NCBI GenBank assembly: GCA_964510315.1
Contig: CAZEAP010000017.1
Coordinates: forward strand, 12,635-76,634
From: CAZEAP01 sp964510315
Lineage (GTDB): Bacteria > Planctomycetota > Brocadiia > SM23-32
Direction of reading: 5' to 3'
Length of the DNA: 64,000 bases
The notes beneath the pieces were generated by a model that worked only from the letters and a program-made list of their open reading frames with translations, was not told the DNA's origin and made no database searches. The stretch's first letter is position 1; every line of letters starts with the position of its first letter. Below, in pieces: positions 16,603 to 25,329 of this stretch. A program made the translations under genes and the position numbers.

Positions 16603-17537
16603 TCGTGACGGTGACCTTGAACCCGGCTGTCGACAAGGCACTGGAGGTGCCCGGGTTCAAGGTGGGCGCTCATGCCAGGGCGGAGGTCAGAAGCCTGCTG
16701 CCGGCGGGCAAGGGAAATAACGTGGCGCGGGGCATCGCCCGCCTTGGCGGTGAGGTGATCGCCTCCGGCTTCGTGGGTCGAGACGAGGAAAGCCTGTTCG
16801 CCGGCAGCCTGGCCGAGGACGGCGTAGAGACGCGGTTCTGCGCGGTGGCGGGACGAACGCGGACCAACGCCACCGTCCTGGACCCCGAGGCGAGGACCAC
16901 CACTCACCTGCGGGAGCCCGGTTTCCGCGTCACGGACGAGGACCGAAGGGGGGTGGAAGGGCTTTTAACACAATTGATTTCGGGACGGTCCGCTGCGACC
17001 GTGGTCTTCGCCGGGAGCCTGCCGCCGGGCTTCACGCCCGGCCATTTTACGGGTCTCATCGGAAAATGCGCCGAAGCCGGCGCCCGCGTGGCCGTAGACG
17101 CGGCCGGACCGGCGCTCCGCTCGGCGGTGGACAGCGGGGCCGTCGAAACGATCAAGCCGAACCTGCGCGAGCTGGGCCAGCTCTGCGAAACGGAAGTGGA
17201 CCGCGAGGGAGCGGTTGCCGCCGCCCGGGGCGTGTTGGGCCGCGTGGAGACGGTGCTGCTGACGATGGGTGAGGAGGGGGCTTTCCTGCTGCGCGAGGGC
17301 CTGACCCTGGGTCGGAGATGCGCCCTGGACGACTACGAAGTCGGCAATACCGTCGGATGCGGCGACGCCTTCCTGGCCGGCTGGCTGCGGGGCGGGCAAC
17401 TGTCGGAGGCCCCCGCCGAAGCCCTCTGCCGGGCGGCGGCGACGGGAGCCGCCAGCGCGGCATCCGAGACCACCGTGGGTTACGAACCGGGCGACGTGGA
17501 AGAACTCATGCGGCGCTGCGAGCCGCTGACGCCGTAG
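16599..17537 (+). CDS. PfkB-family hexose kinase (1-phosphofructokinase / tagatose-6-phosphate kinase type)
   Basis: ATP-dependent sugar-phosphate kinase of the FruK/LacC branch. The first PfkB signature is GKGNNVARGIARLGG (about 37-51), and the second, with the catalytic aspartate, is NTVGCGDAFLAGWL near 250. Start: TTG at 16599 overlapping the sulfatase stop (TTGA), with GGGAGGG just upstream; this gives LIVTVTLNPAVDKALEV, the usual N-terminus. The length of 312 aa is normal. Substrate (fructose-1-P, tagatose-6-P or fructose-6-P) is not decidable. No PTS or sugar-uptake gene adjoins it. Coupling to a sulfatase hints at use of sugar released from a sulfated carbohydrate, which is inference. 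Confidence 0.88.
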   Translation: MIVTVTLNPAVDKALEVPGFKVGAHARAEVRSLLPAGKGNNVARGIARLGGEVIASGFVGRDEESLFAGSLAEDGVETRFCAVAGRTRTNATVLDPEARTTTHLREPGFRVTDEDRRGVEGLLTQLISGRSAATVVFAGSLPPGFTPGHFTGLIGKCAEAGARVAVDAAGPALRSAVDSGAVETIKPNLRELGQLCETEVDREGAVAAARGVLGRVETVLLTMGEEGAFLLREGLTLGRRCALDDYEVGNTVGCGDAFLAGWLRGGQLSEAPAEALCRAAATGAASAASETTVGYEPGDVEELMRRCEPLTP

Positions 17538-17552
17538 CCCGTCCGCCCGGAA

Positions 17553-18662
17553 CTACTTGACCAGGATGTCCGGACGCTCGACCACCTGACCCTCGCACTC
17601 CACGCGGATGGCCGGCCAGTCCTCGGAAGGCGCAGTCAGGAAGGCAACGCCCTCCTCGCCGGCCAGGATAGTGTCCTCGGACTTCGTCCCGGCGATCGAG
17701 GGGTTCCACCCGAACGCCTGCTCGGCGTGGATAATCTGTTCGCCTTCCGGGGTGACCAGGTATTCGCGGGGCCGGTAGCCGGTTGCACCGCCCTGGTGGT
17801 GAAGCTGCCACTGGTCGGGGAAGCCGTTCTCGGCGTAGGCTTCCTGAGCCACCTCGAGGACATGGGAGGCCTTCCGCCCGGGAACCGTAGCCAGAATCAT
17901 GGCGGCGTCGACCCGACAGACGGCCCGATGGCGGCGGGACAGCTCCTCGCCGGGCTCGCCGAAATGGACCAGTCGGGTGATCGCGGCGATCAATCCCTGC
18001 CGTCGCCCGCAGGTAACCAGCATGGCCCGCCGGTTGGCCAGAGCGTCTTTGGGCACGGGGTGCCGCCAGTTTTCTATGCGCTCGTCCGCGGCCACCAGTA
18101 GCACGACGGGGCTGATCCCCGCCTCCCGGAGGCGTCCGCTCAGCAACCCAGCGATCTCCGCCTCCGTCATACCCGGTTCGACTGCGCGCGCCGCTCCCTC
18201 TATGGCGCAGGTGCAGTCCCTGCCGAGGGCCTTGTAGCGTTCTATCTCCGAGCCGGTCAGCACGTAGCGGAGCCGGTCGAACTCCGGCGGCAGGGCCGGC
18301 AGGCCGGCCGACCCGTCGTCGGAGGCCATCCGGGCGCCACGGCAGATGTCCCGGAGGATTTCTTCCTTTTCCTCGGGTCGATGCCAGGGAAAGACTTCGG
18401 TGTCGGGGATATCCACTTCTTCCAGTTCTTCGGTCAGCAGGCGCTCGGCCTCTATGTTGTTGGCCACCAGGGTGACGACGCCGTGGCGCACCACCAGGGT
18501 TCCGACGCCGGCTTCGTGGCAGGTGACCACCGAATTGTCCGCGCCGCAGCCGAGCCAGGCGAAATTGTCGGTTCGGCTCAAGACCACGCCGGCCAGTTCG
18601 TGCTGGTCCAGCAGGCGCTCGACCTTCTCGATTTTGACGGCGAACTCCTCGGTTTTTCTCAC
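17553..18662 (-). CDS. M24-family (creatinase/aminopeptidase P-like) protein with degenerate metal site
   Basis: Two-domain creatinase/Xaa-Pro peptidase architecture: an N-terminal domain (1-150, KIEKVERLLDQHELAGVVLSRTDNFAWL) and a pita-bread domain from about 160 (SEIERYKALGRDCTCAIEG). One family histidine is kept in HHQGGATGY. The metal-binding aspartates expected near residues 230-245 are not seen (VTCGRRQGLIAAITRLVHFG), and the C-terminal glutamates are poorly placed, so metallopeptidase activity is doubtful; creatinase itself is a metal-free member. GTG start at 18662 overlaps the kdsB stop (GTGA) with a perfect AGGAGG 7 nt before, so it is coupled to kdsB. Confidence 0.82.
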   Translation of the reverse strand: MRKTEEFAVKIEKVERLLDQHELAGVVLSRTDNFAWLGCGADNSVVTCHEAGVGTLVVRHGVVTLVANNIEAERLLTEELEEVDIPDTEVFPWHRPEEKEEILRDICRGARMASDDGSAGLPALPPEFDRLRYVLTGSEIERYKALGRDCTCAIEGAARAVEPGMTEAEIAGLLSGRLREAGISPVVLLVAADERIENWRHPVPKDALANRRAMLVTCGRRQGLIAAITRLVHFGEPGEELSRRHRAVCRVDAAMILATVPGRKASHVLEVAQEAYAENGFPDQWQLHHQGGATGYRPREYLVTPEGEQIIHAEQAFGWNPSIAGTKSEDTILAGEEGVAFLTAPSEDWPAIRVECEGQVVERPDILVK

Positions 18663-19429
18663 GGCGCCGCCTCCTTTTGACTTCGGTATTTGTCCAGCCA
18701 CAGTTCCAGGTCTTCGGGGGTATCGATCCCGATTCCACGGTGTGGGGTAAGTCCGACCTTGATGGAGTAGCCCGCACTGAGCGCCCGGAGCTGCTCAAGC
18801 TTCTCGGCCTGCTCCAGCCGGGAGGCCGGCAGCTCCGCGTAGCGCAGCAAGAACTCCCGCCGGTAGCTGTAAATCCCCAGGTGGCGCAGTGGTCTGGCGG
18901 GCGCATCCGGGAGGTCGCCTGTGAAATCCCGCAGGTAGGGCACCGGGCTCCGGCTGAAATACAGGGCCATGCCCTGCCCGTCGATCACTACTTTGACCGC
19001 GTTGGGATCGTGCCACTCCTCTTCCGAGTCTATGGGGCAGGCCAGAGTCCCCATCGCCGCTTCGGACTCATCGGCCAGCAGGCCGATCACCTGCTCGACG
19101 TGCTCAGGAAGCACCTCCGGCTCGTCGCCCTGGACGTTGACGATGACGGAATGGTCGAGGCCGGCGGCAACTTCGGCTATCCGGTCGGTTCCGCTGGCGT
19201 GGTCCTCACGGGTCATCCGGGCTTCCCCGCCGAATCCCCGTACGGCCTCCAAGATGCGCTCGTCATCGGTTGCCACGATCACCCGTTCGGCGGAAGGGGC
19301 TTCGCTCGCGCGCTCGTAGACGTGCTGGACGATGTATTTGCCGGTGACCCGCCGGGGGGCTTCCAGCACGGGTTTGCCGGGCAGTCGTTTGGAAGCGTAA
19401 CGTGCCGGTATGATGACGGCGGCTCTCAC
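18659..19429 (-). CDS. kdsB: 3-deoxy-manno-octulosonate cytidylyltransferase (CMP-Kdo synthetase)
   Basis: Activates Kdo with CTP for LPS inner-core synthesis. Family marks are the N-terminal nucleotide loop IIPARYASKRLPGKP, IVATDDERI, the SGTDRIAE motif, VNVQGDEPEV and YFSRSPVPY, then the HLGIYSYRREFL segment and the C-terminal IGIDTPEDLE. The length of 256 aa is standard. GTG start. Its presence supports an LPS-bearing outer membrane. The other kds genes are not in the window. Confidence 0.95.
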   Translation of the reverse strand: MRAAVIIPARYASKRLPGKPVLEAPRRVTGKYIVQHVYERASEAPSAERVIVATDDERILEAVRGFGGEARMTREDHASGTDRIAEVAAGLDHSVIVNVQGDEPEVLPEHVEQVIGLLADESEAAMGTLACPIDSEEEWHDPNAVKVVIDGQGMALYFSRSPVPYLRDFTGDLPDAPARPLRHLGIYSYRREFLLRYAELPASRLEQAEKLEQLRALSAGYSIKVGLTPHRGIGIDTPEDLELWLDKYRSQKEAAP

Positions 19430-19462
19430 AGCAGGGAGTCTCCCTTGCGGTCGCGAAGGACC

Positions 19463-19490
19463 ATTCTACCGGCCCTGGCCGGGGATTCAA
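19463..19490 (-). promoter_or_regulatory. Promoter of kdsB-M24 unit
   Basis: On the minus strand, TTGAAT (19485-19490), 16-bp spacer, TAGAAT (19463-19468), 34 bp before the kdsB GTG. Confidence 0.65.
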
Positions 19491-19560
19491 CTCGTGGCCG
19501 GGCTCGCGCCCGATTCAGACCACTTCGGCGCCCCGGTCCGCCTGCTTCCCGCCGCCCTGC

Positions 19561-19998
19561 TCAACCGCTCAGGGGGCGAAGCAGGGCGATGCGGGCGTTC
19601 TCCTTGATGTCGATGCCTTCCTCGCCCACGGTCAGCAGGGTCCGCATTTCTCCGCTCGTGAAGATCGCACTTGCCAGCGCGGAGCCGCAGTTCAGCAACC
19701 GCTGATTTGAGACCAGCAGCGCCGGCGGCGCGCCTTCCCTTAATGTTTCGTTGAACTCGACCACGTAAATTCCCTCGCTGAGCCGCCACCAGCCGTAGCG
19801 GTCTCCCGGAGTCTTCGGCGAGGTTTCCAGGGCGCGGGCGGAGGTAGGTGCCAGTTCACTTCCGCCAAAATCGATCTTGCCACGGGAGTACGGGGAGTGC
19901 ACGGCGGCCACCGTGAGATGCACGCCGTGCTCGTCCACCTGGTTGTCCCGGTGGGTGGTCCCCTCGACCCATTCGTCGAACAGTTCTTCCGGTTCCAT
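19561..19998 (-). CDS. dUTPase/dCTP-deaminase-fold-like small protein
   Basis: A 145-residue protein whose second half (RYGWWRLSEGIYVVEFNETLREG, LVSNQRLLNCGSALASAIFTSGE, and IDIKENARIALLRPL at the end) resembles the trimeric dUTPase/DCD fold: a short segment before a 'G.y.v.f.E.i..p' strand and a conserved S/R-rich turn. The canonical dUTPase motifs (SGLA, GxIDxxYxG) are not evident, so the catalytic assignment is uncertain. It starts at an ATG at 19998 and ends about 70 bp before the kdsB promoter. Confidence 0.5.
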   Translation of the reverse strand: MEPEELFDEWVEGTTHRDNQVDEHGVHLTVAAVHSPYSRGKIDFGGSELAPTSARALETSPKTPGDRYGWWRLSEGIYVVEFNETLREGAPPALLVSNQRLLNCGSALASAIFTSGEMRTLLTVGEEGIDIKENARIALLRPLSG

Positions 19999-20410
19999 CT
20001 TCCCGCCCCCTCAAGAGTATCTCAGAAACATCGCACGTTGCAGCCCGGCGCTTCTCGCCCGGCCCTCGCGTCGGCCGGCGCGCCCCTCCCTCTCGTGTAC
20101 ACAACTCGGCCAGGATTCGGCCGTCGTCGTCTCTCCCATATTCGCCCGAGCACAGTATAGCAGGGAAGCGTCCCGTTTGCATTGATGCTTCGCCGCACAA
20201 AGCAGCGAAGAAAGATGAGCGGCGGGGGCTGAAGGAGAACGGCGGGAAGTCGAGAGAAGCACCGACCTCAAAGCCGGACCGCGCGGTGCCGGGGGGAAAC
20301 CGCTTGACTCAAGAGCCGATACCGCCTAATATCAGATTGCTTAGTAAGCGGCGATTCTGTGCAGTATCGTAGGTTCCTGCTCCCTCGCTACAGCAAAATG
20401 GAGACCATCT
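19999..20410. other. Divergent regulatory spacer
   Basis: A 412-bp gap between divergent genes. It contains a strong rightward promoter (20304-20332) and a possible leftward extended -10 element (TGC followed by TATACT, read on the minus strand at 20155-20163). I see no gene and no clear RNA structure in the remaining G/C-rich sequence. Confidence 0.5.
20304..20332 (+). promoter_or_regulatory. Strong sigma70-type promoter of the HTH-receiver regulator
   Basis: TTGACT at 20304-20309, 17-bp spacer, TAATAT at 20327-20332, with the start codon at 20411 (leader about 70 nt). Confidence 0.8.
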
Positions 20411-20956
20411 ATGCAGCACGAAACCGATATCCTGGACGCCCGCGGCGCCGCCGAGTACCTGAAGCTGAACGAGCAGACCGTCCGGCGCCTGGCCAGAGAG
20501 AAGCAGATTCCCGCCTTCAAAGTGGGGGGGAGCTGGCGTTTCAAAAAGAGCGTGCTGGACCGGTGGGCAGAATCTCAGCATCTCGCCGGTCAGCCAAGGA
20601 ATATACTGGTTGTGGACGATGAGGAACCGGTGCGGGATTTCGTCCGGCGGGTGCTGGAACGCGAGGGACATAACGTCAGAACCGCCGCGGAAGGTGAGGA
20701 AGCCCTCCAGAACATGCAGGAGAGCGAGCCGGACTGCGTGCTTCTGGACCTGAGAATGCCCGGCATGAGCGGACCGGAGGTGCTGAAAAACATCCGGGAG
20801 GACTATGGACAACTGCCGGTGGTGATACTTACCGGCTACCCCGAAATCGCCCTCATGCACAGGGCGCTGGAATACGCCCCCATCACCCTGCTGGCCAAAC
20901 CCGTCACGCGCGACCAGATCGTCGAAGCGGTAGGGAACCTGATCGGGGAAGCATAG
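20411..20956 (+). CDS. Excisionase-type HTH fused to response-regulator receiver
   Basis: Residues 1-55 form a MerR/excisionase-type winged HTH (AAEYLKLNEQTVRRLAREKQIPAFKVGGSWRFKKSVLDRW), and residues 63-181 a CheY-like receiver with the acidic pocket D69-D70, phospho-acceptor D113 (LLDLRMPGMSG), T141 and K163 (AKPV). The HTH comes first, opposite to most response regulators, and is the small recombination-directionality-factor type. Such fusions occur in planctomycetes and deltaproteobacteria. No histidine kinase gene adjoins it, so the partner and target are unknown. It has its own promoter. Confidence 0.92.
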   Translation: MQHETDILDARGAAEYLKLNEQTVRRLAREKQIPAFKVGGSWRFKKSVLDRWAESQHLAGQPRNILVVDDEEPVRDFVRRVLEREGHNVRTAAEGEEALQNMQESEPDCVLLDLRMPGMSGPEVLKNIREDYGQLPVVILTGYPEIALMHRALEYAPITLLAKPVTRDQIVEAVGNLIGEA

Positions 20957-21014
20957 ACCCCGCCGGCACGCGCCCGGGGCTTCAATTCCGAACACACGCC
21001 TTGCTGGCACCGCT

Positions 21015-22400
21015 TCAGCGGGAAGGGCCTTCCGACCGTTCGTTGCGGAGCGCCTGCAGACGTTCCTCGACGACCCGATGCAATCGCCGCCCGTATGCGC
21101 AGAGTTCCCGCAACGTGCGCTGGTCTGCCGCATGGGAGCGGGGCAGACTCACCCCTACCATTCCCCCGTCCACGCAGACCCACGGCCGGGGGCCCTCACC
21201 CCCCCATGCGTCCAAAACGGCCACCACCTCGGAGCCGAGCAACGCCCGCGCGCGGCCTTCGTTCTCGGCCCGCACACAGTAGTGGTCGGCCAGCTCGGGG
21301 AATTCCCCCATCTTCATGCACCGCCACCACAGCAGGGGGATTTCCGTGCGGAAGGGCCGGATGGAGATGCTTTCGGCGCTGAGGCCCTCGACTGCCAACG
21401 CGCACCCGACGCCGTCGCGAGGCAACCACGGGCCGGCCGAACTGTAGTGGAACGCGATGAGGGCATCCGAGGCGTCCCGGCTCCACCCTACGTTGTAAAG
21501 CCGGCGCGGCCCCCCGAAAAACGCGAAGTCCGGCAATTCCCGGTTCTTCAGGGCGGCGTCAGTGGGGCTGAAGGACAACCCCATGCTTCGTGCCAAGCTT
21601 CCGGCCAGTGCCCGATGCCATCGCCCCGCGGCTCGCGAACTTCGGTACTTGCGGTATCCGAGCGCGGCGACCGTTCCGGAGGCGACAACCGCCAGCGCAA
21701 CCCATCCCAGGGTTGCGGGGGCGAACCCGAGAGCCAACGAGAAGACCAGCCCGGCCACTAAGGCCAGCAGCACGAACGCGGCCCAGCGGGTGATGCGGCG
21801 CCACCGCAACTCGGGAGGCTGGAGGAGGCGTTCCCCGTGCTCGGCCGCCTCCGCCCCGCCCGTACCCGGGGGAGCCAACCTCTTCTGGATCCGCTCTTTC
21901 ACACGGGCCTTCTGCTCCGCCGACAGGCCGCCTCCGAAGTGCGCCACTCGATCGGCACCGACAACGACAACTTCCAGCTCCCTGCCCTTCCAGTGCTGAC
22001 GGAAGTAGCCTCGCCGGATCAGGCCAGGACACCCTATCACCACTGCCCTGCAATCCTCCCGGCCGATCACGGTAGTCCGCGGCCAGGGAAACGTGTGCGT
22101 CACGCGCAGCACACGCGGCGCAAAGCAGACGATTGTGCGATCGAGGGCCGCGTGGCAGAGGATGTAAGCCGCCGTGGCCAACAGCAGCAGCGATCCCAGG
22201 CCGGCCACCACACGGGGCGCCGTCCATGCTGAGCCGGCGAAGACCTTCACCCCCGCCAGCAGCGCCACTGCGGCGCAGAGGACCATGCCGGCCGACCTGG
22301 CCACAACAATCGCAGAGAAACCGGGCGGGGGGACGGTAAGAGAGTCCTCGCCAGGGCGCTCGGTGACCTGGTCGGGTTGCACGTGTCGGAAGAGCCTCAT
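21015..22400 (-). CDS. Unrecognised multi-pass membrane protein
   Basis: About 461 residues from an ATG at 22400 (an upstream in-frame start would add 30 poorly conserved-looking residues). Hydrophobic pairs lie at about 33-85 (FSAIVVARSAGMVLCAAVALLAG; VVAGLGSLLLLATAAYILCH) and about 205-250 (WAAFVLLALVAGLVFSLAL; LGWVALAVVASGTVAALGY), separated by a soluble stretch that looks like a membrane PH-like strand pattern (ALDRTIVCFAPRVLRVTHTFPWPRTTV). The C-terminal half is soluble with many aromatic residues (YNVGWSRDASDALIAFHY; IPLLWWRCMKMGEFPELADHYCV). I do not recognise the family. It converges on the HTH-receiver gene. Confidence 0.7.
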   Translation of the reverse strand: MRLFRHVQPDQVTERPGEDSLTVPPPGFSAIVVARSAGMVLCAAVALLAGVKVFAGSAWTAPRVVAGLGSLLLLATAAYILCHAALDRTIVCFAPRVLRVTHTFPWPRTTVIGREDCRAVVIGCPGLIRRGYFRQHWKGRELEVVVVGADRVAHFGGGLSAEQKARVKERIQKRLAPPGTGGAEAAEHGERLLQPPELRWRRITRWAAFVLLALVAGLVFSLALGFAPATLGWVALAVVASGTVAALGYRKYRSSRAAGRWHRALAGSLARSMGLSFSPTDAALKNRELPDFAFFGGPRRLYNVGWSRDASDALIAFHYSSAGPWLPRDGVGCALAVEGLSAESISIRPFRTEIPLLWWRCMKMGEFPELADHYCVRAENEGRARALLGSEVVAVLDAWGGEGPRPWVCVDGGMVGVSLPRSHAADQRTLRELCAYGRRLHRVVEERLQALRNERSEGPSR

Positions 22401-22974
22401 CTGAGAATCTGGTAATCGAGTACCTTTCTGTTCCCCGTCGGGGTGGCGCAGCGGGCCGGCCGCGCGTCCCTGGAACGGCATTCTACGCATTCGGGCAGGG
22501 CAAAACCAACCTTCACTCGGGCGAGAACACGAAGAACGGCAACGCCGGAATCAAGCACAAAGGGAAAGAGAACCTTAAAGGCCCCATAAGTTGCCCGCCT
22601 TCGCCGGGAGGGCACGGCGATAAGAAACAACATGACGGGCACTACGAAGCCTGGGGCTGGGACACGAAGGAAAGAAGGACCGAGGGATGCACATCACTAC
22701 GTCCTTCTGTCTCTTACGATCTGCCATTTGCGCAATGTGCGGGCAACTCTCCGTTACCCTGCCTCTGGCCGCTGTGCAGCAGCGCCGCGAAGACTGACAG
22801 CCCTGGGGTGGCCTGTTTCGGGACAACCCGTTCTCCGGCCTCCGGCCTGCTTTCCACCCAGCGCCGCGGCGCACTCCGCGTAAGTGGCTCCCGGGGTATG
22901 GTTCCTTGTCGCCGAGGCGGCGGGTATGCTATCGTGGGTTCGACCCGGCCAGAGCCCTTTTCGTGGTACGGCCC
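22401..22974. other. Spacer without recognisable gene
   Basis: 574 bp between the membrane protein and the rhomboid gene. Two short stretches (about 22520-22580 and 22655-22690) carry ACACGAAG(G/A) words like the array at 510-1440, and CCGGCCTCCGGCCTGC lies near 22840. Codon usage and frames give nothing convincing. Confidence 0.5.
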
Positions 22975-23646
22975 GTGATCCCCTTGCGAGACGACAACCC
23001 CACGTCCGTCGTGCCGTGGATGCTCTACGTGCTCATCGCAGTGAACGTCGCGGTTTTCCTGTTTGAGGTCAGCCTCTCCGAAAACCAGTTGCAGCAGTTC
23101 GTTTCCACCTACGGCTTCGTGCCCGAACGGGCCATGGACGTCTTCAGGGGAGAAGCCGGACTGCCGGCGGGCCTGCTGGTGCCGGCCTTTACGTCCATGT
23201 TCCTCCACGGCGGCGTCGCGCACCTGCTGGGCAATATGTGGTTTCTCCACATCTTCGGCGACAACGTAGAGAACCGCCTGGGGCATTTCCGCTTCCTGGC
23301 CTTCTACCTGGTGTGCGGATTGGCGGCGACGGCACTGCACTACGCCGTCGGGCCCCACAGTACCGTCCCCACGCTGGGGGCCAGCGGCGCCATAGCCGGG
23401 GTCCTGGGGGCCTACGCCGTCTGCTGGCCCAGGGCGCGGATCCTGACCTTGGTGCCCGTGCTGTATTTTCTGCACCTGGTTGAGCTTCCGGCCCTCTTGG
23501 TGCTGGGCATGTGGTTCCTCATACAGCTTTTGTATGGCAGCATCAGCCTGGGAGTGCATTTCAGCATAGCGTACTGGGCGCACATCGGCGGGTTCGTGGC
23601 CGGGCTCGCGCTGATCAAGCTGTGGCCCGCCCAGCGAGAGGACTAA
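22975..23646 (+). CDS. Rhomboid-family intramembrane serine protease
   Basis: Cleaves transmembrane segments within the lipid bilayer. The catalytic serine is in GASGAIAG (about 143-150) and the histidine in AHIGGFVAG near the end. The L1-loop motif is represented by FTSMFLHGGVAHLLGNMWFLHIFG. Six or seven hydrophobic segments. The GTG at 22975 gives VIPLRDDNPTSVVPW, matching the IPLRDDNP start that recurs in this rhomboid group; earlier in-frame starts are unlikely. 223 aa. It is followed after 45 bp by murJ. Confidence 0.9.
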   Translation: MIPLRDDNPTSVVPWMLYVLIAVNVAVFLFEVSLSENQLQQFVSTYGFVPERAMDVFRGEAGLPAGLLVPAFTSMFLHGGVAHLLGNMWFLHIFGDNVENRLGHFRFLAFYLVCGLAATALHYAVGPHSTVPTLGASGAIAGVLGAYAVCWPRARILTLVPVLYFLHLVELPALLVLGMWFLIQLLYGSISLGVHFSIAYWAHIGGFVAGLALIKLWPAQRED

Positions 23647-23691
23647 AACGGGCTGCTGCAATATGGTCACCTTCCTGGGGTGTTATCCGGC

Positions 23692-25329
23692 ATGGATAAA
23701 GAAACAGAAAGCGTAGTTCGGCGCACCGGACTGATCGGCGGGATAACCATCCTGAGCCGGGCTCTGGGTGTGATCCGGGACGCCGCCTGCGCCGCCTTCT
23801 TCGGCGCCGGCCCGGTGTGGGACGCCTTCAGCTTCGCCTTCCGCGTGCCCAACCTGTTCCGCCGCCTGTTCGGCGAGGGGGCGCTGAGCGCGGCGTTCGT
23901 GCCCGCCCTGACGGAATACCTGGAACTGCGTTCCCCGGAGGAGTCCGAACGCCTGACCGGGCGCGTGGCGGGTGCGCTGACCGTGGTCCTTACGGCACTG
24001 GTGCTGCTGGGCGAAGTGCTGGTGTTCGGGGCGACCGTGCTGTTCCGTCTGACCCCCCGGTGGCATCTCGCCCTCTCGTTGACGGCCGTTCTACTGCCCT
24101 ACGCGGTCCTGATCTGCCTGACGGCACTTGCCGGTGCGACCCTCCACTCGCTGAAGCACTTCGCGGCTCCCGCCCTGGCCCCCGTGGTGCTGAACGTCTG
24201 CTGGATCGTCGCCGTCACCGGCCTGGCCCCTCTGGTGACGCCGGACCCCCGCGGCCGCATCTTCATCCTCGCCGCGGCCATACTGGTGGCCGGGCTGCTG
24301 CAGTTGTATCTGCAGTTGGCCGCCCTCCGTCGGAAGGGCTTTCGCTGGCGGCCGCGTTTCGACCTGCTGCACCGGGAAGTGGCGGCGGTCGCCGGGGCCA
24401 TGGTTCCGGTGGCCCTGGGCCTGGCGGCTTTCCAGTTGAACGTCCTGTTGGACGGGGTCATCGCCATCTCACTGGCCGGTCCGCCGGAAGAGGGCTTCCG
24501 CCTGTTGGGGGTCGGGCTGAGCTATCCGATGCGCGTCGGCGCCAACAGCGTGCTTTACTTCGGCAACCGCCTGATGCAGTTTCCCCTCGGCGTATTCGGC
24601 ATAGCGCTGGGCACGGCCGTCTTCCCCACCCTCAGCGGCCAGGCCGCCCGGCGGGATTTTGAGGCCTTCGGCCGTTCGGTCGTGCAGGGACTCCGACTGG
24701 TCCTCTTCATCGGTGTGCCGGCCGGCGTGGGCCTGATCGTGCTCCGGCGGCCGGTTATACAGCTCATCTTCGAGAGGCGCGCCTTCACGCCCGCCATGAC
24801 GGCGCGGACTGCGCGGGTGCTCCTCTTCTACTCGTTGGGCATATGGGCCTACTGCGCGCTGCACGTCTTGACGCGGGCCTTCTACAGTCTCAAGCTCCCG
24901 TCCGTCCCCGCGAAAGTTGCCGGCGCGATGGTCGCCCTGAACCTGGCCCTGAACCTGACGCTGGTATGGCCCCTGCAGGAAGCCGGGCTCGCGCTCTCGA
25001 CGGCCGCCTGCGCCGCCCTCCAGGTCTGCATTCTGTACGCGCTGCTGGCCCGGCGCGTGTCTTTGGAAGGGATGGGGAAACTGCTGGTCACGGCGCTCAA
25101 AACCGCGGCCTCCACGGCGGCAATGGCCCTGGCGGCGTGGAAGACCCTCGAGGTGCTCCCGCCCGACAGGCCGGGGCTGGTCTTTCAGCTTCTACGCGCG
25201 CTGCTGCCCGCGCTGGCCGGGGTGGTGACGTACTTCGCGGCGGCTACACTGCTGCGGACGGAGCAGATGGGGATCCTGCTCGGCGCCCTCCGGAGCCGGC
25301 ACGGCAAGCGGGAAGAGGGGGAAGTATGA
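23692..25329 (+). CDS. murJ: Lipid II flippase MurJ (MviN)
   Basis: MOP-superfamily flippase moving lipid II across the inner membrane for peptidoglycan synthesis. Family marks: TGLIGGITILSRALGVIRDAACAAFFGAG at the N-terminus, AFSFAFRVPNLFRRLFGEGALSAAFVP (about 36-62), and 13-14 hydrophobic segments through residue 545. The ATG at 23692 is chosen over a GTG at 23680 because it gives the usual short basic N-terminus before TM1. Genuine murJ means peptidoglycan precursor export, consistent with the PBP4-type gene at 4047. Confidence 0.94.
   Translation: MDKETESVVRRTGLIGGITILSRALGVIRDAACAAFFGAGPVWDAFSFAFRVPNLFRRLFGEGALSAAFVPALTEYLELRSPEESERLTGRVAGALTVVLTALVLLGEVLVFGATVLFRLTPRWHLALSLTAVLLPYAVLICLTALAGATLHSLKHFAAPALAPVVLNVCWIVAVTGLAPLVTPDPRGRIFILAAAILVAGLLQLYLQLAALRRKGFRWRPRFDLLHREVAAVAGAMVPVALGLAAFQLNVLLDGVIAISLAGPPEEGFRLLGVGLSYPMRVGANSVLYFGNRLMQFPLGVFGIALGTAVFPTLSGQAARRDFEAFGRSVVQGLRLVLFIGVPAGVGLIVLRRPVIQLIFERRAFTPAMTARTARVLLFYSLGIWAYCALHVLTRAFYSLKLPSVPAKVAGAMVALNLALNLTLVWPLQEAGLALSTAACAALQVCILYALLARRVSLEGMGKLLVTALKTAASTAAMALAAWKTLEVLPPDRPGLVFQLLRALLPALAGVVTYFAAATLLRTEQMGILLGALRSRHGKREEGEV

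Noticed and set aside
12620..16641. Two minus-strand open frames above 700 codons
   Set aside because: Both are antisense to metG, thpR and the sulfatase and show no domain pattern.
22600..22905. Short open frames between the membrane protein and the rhomboid
   Set aside because: No conserved pattern, poor start signals, Arg/Pro/Ser-rich on both strands.
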